Source: Marthasterias glacialis (taxonomy: Eukaryota; Echinodermata; Asteroidea; Forcipulatida; Asteriidae). From it: a stretch of DNA of 64,000 bases. The translations under genes were made by a program, and so were the position numbers. The stretch spans positions 18,604,754 through 18,668,753 of the forward strand of contig OU452229.1 of the NCBI GenBank assembly GCA_911728455.2, given 5' to 3'. The notes under the pieces are model-generated. The model saw only the letters and a list, made by a program, of their open reading frames with translations. It made no database searches and had not been told where the DNA came from. This document shows, one piece after another, positions 25,801 to 34,800 of the stretch (position 1 is the stretch's first letter; each line of letters starts with the position of its first letter).

Positions 25801-28800
25801 AGATACATGCTATGTGCTTTGGGCATGCCTTCAAAACAAACAAAGATCAAGTAGATGTATAATTAACTATCATCGAACCAAGAACTCCATTTTCACAGAA
25901 TTTTACGGGTGTTTACAGTGCCTTTAACTTCTCACAACAATTCCTCTGCAATAACATTTCCTAAAAGGTAAATCAACATCCTCCAAATACCATGAGTGTT
26001 TATTCACAAAGTATAGTTTATAAACTCAAAGATACACACACCCAAGAATGTTATTTTGAAAACAATTTTTTTTTTTAATCAAAGAGAAACTTTTTTTTCC
26101 AAGAAAAAATCCACAACATGTATTCTTTTTATCAACATTTCAGTCTTATCAAAGGTGAATGTACAGAAGTAACAGGGCTTTGTACATTTTGTAAACGATT
26201 TTTGAATTATAGATTATTAGATTATGCCAATTTAATTCTTGTACTTGTCCCAAAATTGTTTCAAACAAAACCATTTTCACAAGTCTCTTATATTTCCATG
26301 GCATTGAGCACCCAGCAAGGACACTACAGGAACAAAAACGTTCTTTCTAAGAACTAAAAACGACAGGATTGATTGAAAACATACCCAAATGTTCACACAG
26401 GGAAAAAAAACAGGTGTTCAAGGAATTGGCCCGTAAATATGGATAGAAATTTAACGCAGAGTCGAGCTGAGAAACTGTCAGAATTTGTTCCAATTTTTGA
26501 GGTTTTTGCATGTTTTTGACATCACACATTTATTCCCTTTTTATCAGCTTTTTACAAAATGTGTGAGCGGGTAAGTATACACATTCAAACCAGGGACCTG
26601 GTTGGGTGAAGGTCCCCAGTTTCATAGAAAGTTATGTACAAAGCCAATGGGAGCTTAAGTACAAACAAAAGAGGGACGATAGGAGGTCCCTGATTGCAGG
26701 TGTTTACACACTTGTGTGGGTATGTGTGGGTAGGCACTCACACCGTTGTGGGGACATCTCGTCACTGTTTTCACAAACAGCCACTTATCTTTAAATCCCA
26801 TGTTCAAAGAGGCGATTTTTCGTTTTCACGAACAGCCACTTATCTTTAATTAATATTTAATCATATTTTAGCATTTCTCCTTTTAAAAAATACGATTCTA
26901 TAGGTACGATTATGTACTAGAATATCATTTAACATCGCATTGATGAAAAATAGTACTTATTTTACCTGTGGTATGACGTTTTAAACGCAAACAAAACTTC
27001 AACGATGATTATCTCAAAAACGTTATTCCCGCGCACATAAAGATAAGTGGCTTTTCGTGAAAACGGTGACGATTTATACAATGGAACAAAGGTCCCCACA
27101 TGGTTTTTCTTTGTCAAACCCTGTCCCCACAAGGTAATTCAATAGAAAAGGGAACAATAGAACAAAAAAAGGGGGTCCCCACAACTCGGTGTTGTAAAGA
27201 ATACATGTGTTAGTAAGAGTGAAACTGTGTGTTTTGTGATGTAGTGTGCTACCTTTTTTTATTAAACGTCCAAACTGTTTGTGTCCCTCAAAATACAAAT
27301 ACATGAAGTAACACATCTGTCACTTTGTGGAAATTAAAAAAGGGGGTAAATCCAGTTCGACCCATCTTGACTTACAAAGAAACAACATCTTGACCCCATA
27401 CTTTACGAAAATAAAGGCATCTTTGATGACCCCCGAATTCGTAAAAACAAATTTTTTAAATGAAGGTTTCAGTGTATACTTCCCAAATATTAGTCCAAAT
27501 AAAAATCTGTCAATTTGTGAAATTTCGATGAACTATTCAAACTTGTTGTGTAAACTTTAGACTTCTGTATCTCAATATTGAAAATTTTCCCACAAGTGGT
27601 ATGATTTTTAGACTTTGAGATTGGACTTGTTGTCTTACCGGTACAAATTGACATGTTTTAGGGCTAATATAAAACACACTGCATGTATAAACAGTAATCT
27701 TTGGACACCAAAAACATATAAACTTGTGTACTACTTTTAGGCGGACTTTGCAAAACACTGGTTTGTTAAATTATTAAACCATCCCCCCTTGTCAACCATG
27801 GCATTAGGGTCGATCTAGTCTTGTTCCACAATCCACCCTTATCACATATCTACACAAACCACTATCACCCACAAACTGCTATCATGATTCGTGGGTGATA
27901 GCAGTTCGTACAGCGCCCTCTACTGACAGCACTTTGTGGTAAGGGTAGATCGTGGACTTTGAGTGGATCATGGACTACTGAACGTCTTCCACCAAAAGTA
28001 GGGTTGATCGTGCAAATATTTTTACAGAACGGTACATAAATTATGCATTTTTATATATATAAAATGATACTGAAGGGAAAAATTAAAGATAAATATCAGA
28101 TATGAATAAAATCTCATTCATCAAAGCCTGAAAGGATGTGTGCCAGACTACCTTGTCCATATGCCATATACAATTTTGTAATTAATAAATAATGAACCAG
28201 TTTAAAAATATACCTTCAAATAGTATACTTCAAATAATGCTCTCCGGGAACGCCCACAAAAAAAAACAGGTCATGACGTCACTGGTGGAACAAGGAACGT
28301 AACCAAAACGTCTGAACTTCATTGCTACCACACAAGCACATACTGTTGTGGTAGCTCAAACATTTCTTAAAACTTCTCATGCCACTAGTGACGGCACATG
28401 TAATACATCATAAGAGAGGCTTGTTTTTGTGGGTGTTCTCAGAGAGCATTATTTTAAATGAAAAGGGGGTCGCAACAGATATATTTTCAGTCAACTTATT
28501 AATTATTTATTAATTTATTACAAACTTTTACATGGCGTATGGACAAGGTGGTATGGCCCACATCCTTTAAGATTTGCTGTTAACAGGAATAAAATCATGC
28601 AGTGAGTAAAGTTATTATTATTTTGTTTTACCATTACACTGATACTCAGTGGGGGGGGGGGGGTTCACACTCCACAAGCTATTCGGATGGGATTAGAAAA
28701 CACAACCACTGCATTCTAGAGCATCTACTTCTTAACCCCTAGACCACTAGTCATGCCCAGTGACGGGGCGCTAGTCCGAATTCAGTCAATAACAGTGAAT

Positions 28801-31800
28801 CTCGCAAACGCTTTAATGGATGTAATAATTAAATCAGGGATAAAGGATAATGTTTTGGTTCTACCCTTAGAAAAAAAAACTTTGATTTGTTAAATTACAA
28901 CACAGCAGATTTAAGAAGTGATTTAATTTGATCACCATTTTCAAAAGTATGGATAGGTTACAATCAAGGCCTTTTAGAGGTGGGTTTAGCAAATGCATTT
29001 TAAACAAACACATTTCAACATGCATTAACTATTTGAATAAGTTTTAAGATGGTAAGATACCACATGCACACACAGCAGTGAGTTAACTTCTTGTCCAGAA
29101 AACAAACAAACAAACATAAAATACCAACCAATTGAAACATACATTTGTTTGAATCACATAAGAGCCCACAACCCAATTAGGGTCAATCCCATCATATCCT
29201 CATTGCGTATGTTTACTTCTGATTGAATTTGAAGTTTTTCGATTCTGAAGCGGACCTTACACCAAGATGCTATTTACTGTGCCTGTAGAAAAAGGCCCCA
29301 AATTGCATATTTGGAAATCACTTGATTAAAAATACATGAAACTACAACCCCCTCATGTAGTTCTGGAGACAAAATTGACAGTGATGTTTGGCTCAGGTAG
29401 ACTCAAAATGAGGAGAAAGTGAGGACAAGCAGATTTCTTTTCTTTTTATAGTTTGTTTGTAGGCCTGTTTTTTCTAAAAGTTGTTTGTCATACATGTGTG
29501 CTTAAAGACCAAGTAACAAGAAGGTAGCAGCCCAGAGCCCAGTTTCATAGAGCTGCTTGAGCACAAAAAGTAGCTAAGCACAACAAAATTATGCTCAGCA
29601 AAAGGGCCTCCAATTGCCTGTGAAAATCACTTCTTTGACCAGTTGCCGCCGGGTTTCTTTTTTGGGGGTTTTATCCCGTCCCTCTGGCGGGATTCTTTTT
29701 GCGGAATTGAAGGAATTTTTTCTCTTTGAGGGTACCCCTAACTTGACAACGCCTAGAGAACAAAGATTCTCTTTATTGGATCGTCCGCTTTGTTGCTCAA
29801 CCAAGAAAATTTCAAATTCGTGCCTCGTGAATAGCAAAACATCGGCCGTAACCTACGGCATAGGAGTGGTACTAACCATGGCTCGATTGCCAGCTCACTC
29901 TGACTTACCTCCATTGTGCCGAAATACAATATATACAATAATCCAAAACAAAATCAATACCTTGTTGAAATAAAATCTGCAACTCCCCTCCACCCCACCC
30001 CCAGAAAATCCTAGACCTTACTTGGTCCTAATCATAACGTAAATGTTAGTCACCCGACAAATAGTGCTAATAAAATGACAAACATTTATACCATGAAACA
30101 TGTGTAGAAAGAAAGAGAGTACAAAACAAGAGTCTGGATTAGAGTGATTTTTTTCTGCTGAGTTTTGTTAACGTTAATTTTGAGCAGATTGGACTATGAA
30201 CATTAGAGTGCTAACTTTAACCAGTTTGCTTCGGGGTTTACAAATCATTTTCCCGTTACCCGATTATTTTCAGTCAAAAAGCAACTTTTTTTTCTAGCTA
30301 TTAATTATTTTGTTTTGTCAATGAAACTCATTTTGGACACCCATATAAAGGCGTTTTCTCATCTCAATGACGTTAAACAGATTGTTATAATTTGTAATTA
30401 TTTTTAATGGTTGTGTTTCTGAAGCACAATTAGACCGTAGGAAAGCAGTTATATATAGCCGATCATCGACCCATGCCCGGTCGAACAGATGGCATCCCAG
30501 AGAGAGATGAAAGGCCTTATGACAATGCAGTATAATCCGTCTTTACAAAATCTTGGATGGTATGTGAAAGGAATAGGGACCCGCCACTCCATGAACTCTG
30601 TGAAACAGTTGCCTGTGTACACGCAATCCGCCACAGTGTCTCACCACACGTGGCCTGTTGACATGACCACCGTCAACACGCACAGATACTCCAATGCCAG
30701 TTTACAAGCCCGCCGCTGTGTGTTGCATAAGAGTTTTGAAGCTATTGTGTTCTCCGAAGCGAACTGGTTAATAAAGATATATCTTTGAGAATTGGAACAA
30801 TGGTCTTGGTTTGCTCACAATATCACAGTTGGATACCTATCTCCTACTTACATGAATCTTTCGCAGAGATCCTTGCGTATCGGGCTGTACATACATGAGT
30901 TTAACATCACACACAAACAGGAAATCATAAATGCCATTGATTTTTTTTATCAATGTAAATGTAAGCTCATTATAAAAGCTTAATCTGTTTTGAAGTGGGC
31001 TTGAAAAAAATAAGTTGATGTGCAATCAATTCAGTGTTAAATTTTGCCTTTTTTAAACTCTTAGGTTTTATTTATTGTACACAATACTTTCGTATTTTGG
31101 GCAGGGGAGGCGCACAAGCTAATGGAAAACTAGGTCTCTTTTTTTTTACTGAGACTAAAACAATATTTTCTTATTTGATGTTATTTTTCCCAGCACAATG
31201 CAAAACAAAAGCACAAACAAATTAATCCCACAAGATTACCACAAGCAACATAAAACAAGCAGCTAAGAATTTTTGTAAAAGTTTAAATAAAGAAAATGAC
31301 TTTTCCACAGATTATACAGCCTGAAAGTGTCTGTTATTACAGCAAATAAGAAACCTTGTGCATTGACCTTTGACATAAGTTTGGCACACTGACTAAGTAA
31401 TGTCGACCATGTGATATTTCAATTTGAATGGACCAGACTAAACACACTGTTGCTCTACCCTGCGATCTGTTCAACCCTGGCAAACACATAGCTATGTATT
31501 GACTATAGGCTGCCTTGCCATGTGTTTTAAACCATGTTGGTTCAGGCCTTGATCTTAACCGAGGCCACCGAAGCCATTGGCCTCAAGCCCTGTCGAGTTG
31601 GCCATGTTGGTGCAGGCCTTGATCTTAACCGAGGCCACTGAGGCCATTGGCCTCAAGCCCTGTCGAGTTGGCCATGTTGGTGCAGGCCTTGATCTTAACC
31701 GAGGCCACCGAGGCCATTGGCCTCAAGCCCTGTCGAGTTGGCCATGTTGGTGCAGGCCTTGATCTTAACCGAGGCCACTGAGGCCATTGGCCTCAAGCCC

Positions 31801-34800
31801 TGTCGAGTTGGCCATCATGCCCTTCAGAAAAATTGCACTGTCACTACCTTGTACAATTTCTCTGATTTGGCCAGCAAAGGCCTGCCCCCGTTTTCGTTAA
31901 GATCGAGGCCTGTTGGTGCATCCATGTTTGTGTACAAACCTTTGAAAAGCTTGACATTTTGTATGGCTGCTGTACGGCTGTTTGCATTCATAAATGCTTT
32001 TTTCCTTTCTGTGTGTTATACAGTCTATAAATTGAATTCAAAGTCAGTAAATGTGCAAACTTTTGAGCATGAAACGCAAACCCGCACATGAGCATTTGTT
32101 CTATAAAAAGTAAACTCCTTCCTCAGTTACACACATGCCTCAAACAGTTCTGTGTCCAGAAGGCTTAGAAACATTTGTGCATGTGGAATCAAGAGTTAGC
32201 ATTCTAGTCAATATATAGCACTGCTTTCAAATGATGTCCTTTGGATGGGACGTAAAGCCATTGGTGCTGTGTGTTTGCATTGCATATAAAAGCTCCCTGT
32301 ATACTTCTCGTTAAGAGAGAGGTTTGCCCCGATGTTTCCTGCAGCAGTTAGTGTAATATATTTCCGTAATGAATTCTAATGATGTAATCTGAACCAAGGA
32401 CTCGATTTCACAAAGAGCTTAAATTGATATTAACTGTGAATCACTCTTAATTGCTAAGCAAAGTGTAATGTCACAATACAAATCACTATGGTAATACTGA
32501 CAACTCATCTTAAGATGAATCTTAGTGCTTTGTGAAATCGACCCCTGAAGCTGAACCAGATCCAGAACTTCCCATCAACTTGTTACTGTCATACTAATCG
32601 TGGCCTGCTAAAAACATTTATGTTCATGCACTGCACACAATCACAGCTTTGTGTCGTATAATTTTACTACCACATTGTAGCTACATAATGTGTTTGCACT
32701 CTGTCTGTAGTCTGAGTACGATAATCCAATACAAACCATGATCTTACTAACAACTCAAGTCTGTGCACCAGACACAGGTCAAAGGTCACATAGTAAAAGC
32801 TTACTGGAATTGGAAGAATCAATGTTAAATGAAATAGGACAAACCTTGCTAGTACAAGCCTCCAAGTTTCACAAAACAATTTTTAGAAAGTAATAAAAAT
32901 AAACAAAATAATTCACGAAAGCAGTTTTGGGCAAGTTTTTAAGTACAAATTCTAATTCATTCTATAGTGTAGACATTCACTATTTTTCAAAATCCATGAA
33001 CAGTGAGGCCTGAGACTTCATGGAGGCAACGGAGGCAATTGCCTCCATTGCCCCCGGTCATTGCCTTGGTGCCCCTTGAAATGCTCCAATAGAAATTGAC
33101 AATTTCCTCATGGAGGTGCCCTTTCCCAAGGAGAAAATGCCTTGGTGACCTTGCCCTTTCAAGAACTAAGCATACAGGCCTGCATAAAAATTGATTTTCC
33201 ATAAATGTTTCATAATATATGAGATATTTATGAGAGACGTGAGCAACAAAACATTGTTGTTTCTTGTGTTCATCTATCAATACATGCAAATGCAACATTA
33301 TATCTGCACTGATAGTCTCATTAATTTGATCAGATCTCAATGGATCTAGAGTGGGAATGTACACGTTGGTTGCAGTCATCTTAATTTTAAAATTTGTCTA
33401 CAATTCAGAACTTGGCACAAAAGTTCATTTGGTAAGAATCTGTTTGTCAGAGATTTCCTCTCCAAAGTCAAAACGCCTTTTATGCTAAAAACTGAACGTG
33501 ATCCAGGAAACATTGAAACAAGATATCAAGGATAAAAACAAGCCCAGGAAACCTTGAAATTAACTGTCTAGGATGAAAGCAAGCTCTTTGTAACAAGACC
33601 TTGTTATTACGAGGACCTATCGTTATTTGGTTGTGGCATGATGTTCCTTACAAATAGAGGATTGGAACGGTTGTATGATTCTATACAGCAATGACCTTGG
33701 CTGCGGCTACATTGCTGCTCCAATTTGTATAGTATAATTGGTGAAGCCATTTGACAAAGTCAAAGCCACAGATACACTTAGTAATAATAATACGCAGTTC
33801 TTATATATCACTTTATTTATGCTTGAAAGGCATCTCAAATCGCTCATTATTTTAATGATGGGCATGCAGAGCTTTGCAGCGTAATTTACTGACATCTTGC
33901 TCAATTCCTACATAGTCAAATCTTTTCTGCATTCACTGTACCAGTGGACCTGTCTATTAAATATCTTGCTTCAGAATAATTCTAGGGTGTTACCTTGAGT
34001 TTGCGGACAGCCTCTCTGACCACTTCAGCACCTTTTGGATTATCTACTTCAGTGTGTCCGATGAGCTGCCATGGCCAAAAACACAACAACAACAAAAATT
34101 GTTAAATGAATGTCTAGAGAGGTTTGCCCAGAGCTGCATTTGTTTAAAAAAATCCCTGAAATTCAAGAACAATGTGACAAATAGCGGCTGAACAAACGTC
34201 ACGAGTGGAATGTGGTACGATCGGGGTCCAGCTCCTGGATTTTAGCCTTTTCTATGCCACTAGGAGGGTTCTCCTGTCAACCACTCCACAGGGCTCCTAT
34301 TATACACTGGACTGCAGGCCCGAGGTCAGTAGTTTTAATGTCAGGCCAGTAAACTTATGACTGGACAAGTCAGGCGGGCATGTGTTTTCAAAATGAATAT
34401 TATTGAATAAATAACACCTCACTGTGTAATATCTTGAACAAAAAGAAAACTATGTTTAAGTGTTGACTTAATGTCAGATATTAAAACTCAATTATTTTGT
34501 GTAATGAAGTATACTTCATACACATAAAGACAAACGAGATAAATCTTTTCATCTGAACTTAGTGCTTGTTCAAATAAAAAAAAACCAGTTAAATGCATGA
34601 TACACTGTGTCAGGAAGTTTTTATCTCATTTTAATTCCGGTCTTGTAAAACCAATTTTGGTCTAGTAAACATTTTGAGGTACAAGCCCTGTGGTCTTAAG
34701 GATTCCCCCCCACAAATTCAAGCCCTGGCCCCACTGATGTTACATTGATACATGAAAACAATTCAGCAAGAGATATTTTTTAGTTGTAATCAATGAATCT

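Larger units (their letters stand above)
30300..33990. other. Part of the 8.4-kb GULP1 intron between exons 4 and 5
   Basis: Contains the 70-bp minisatellite, family C and E copies, and a GC-richer patch at 30440-30760 with a 99-codon plus-strand frame that I do not recognise. No GULP1 exon is needed here, since exons 4 and 5 join in phase. Confidence 0.6.

Noticed and set aside
29614..29973. 119-codon plus-strand open frame
   Set aside because: It runs through a family B MITE; the same sequence in other copies is broken, and it resembles no protein.
31577..32091. Plus-strand open frames over the 70-bp repeat
   Set aside because: The unit is not a multiple of three and the frames arise from repetition. 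No start context or similarity.
32987..33379. 130-codon minus-strand open frame
   Set aside because: Overlaps dispersed repeat family C and has no recognisable domain.
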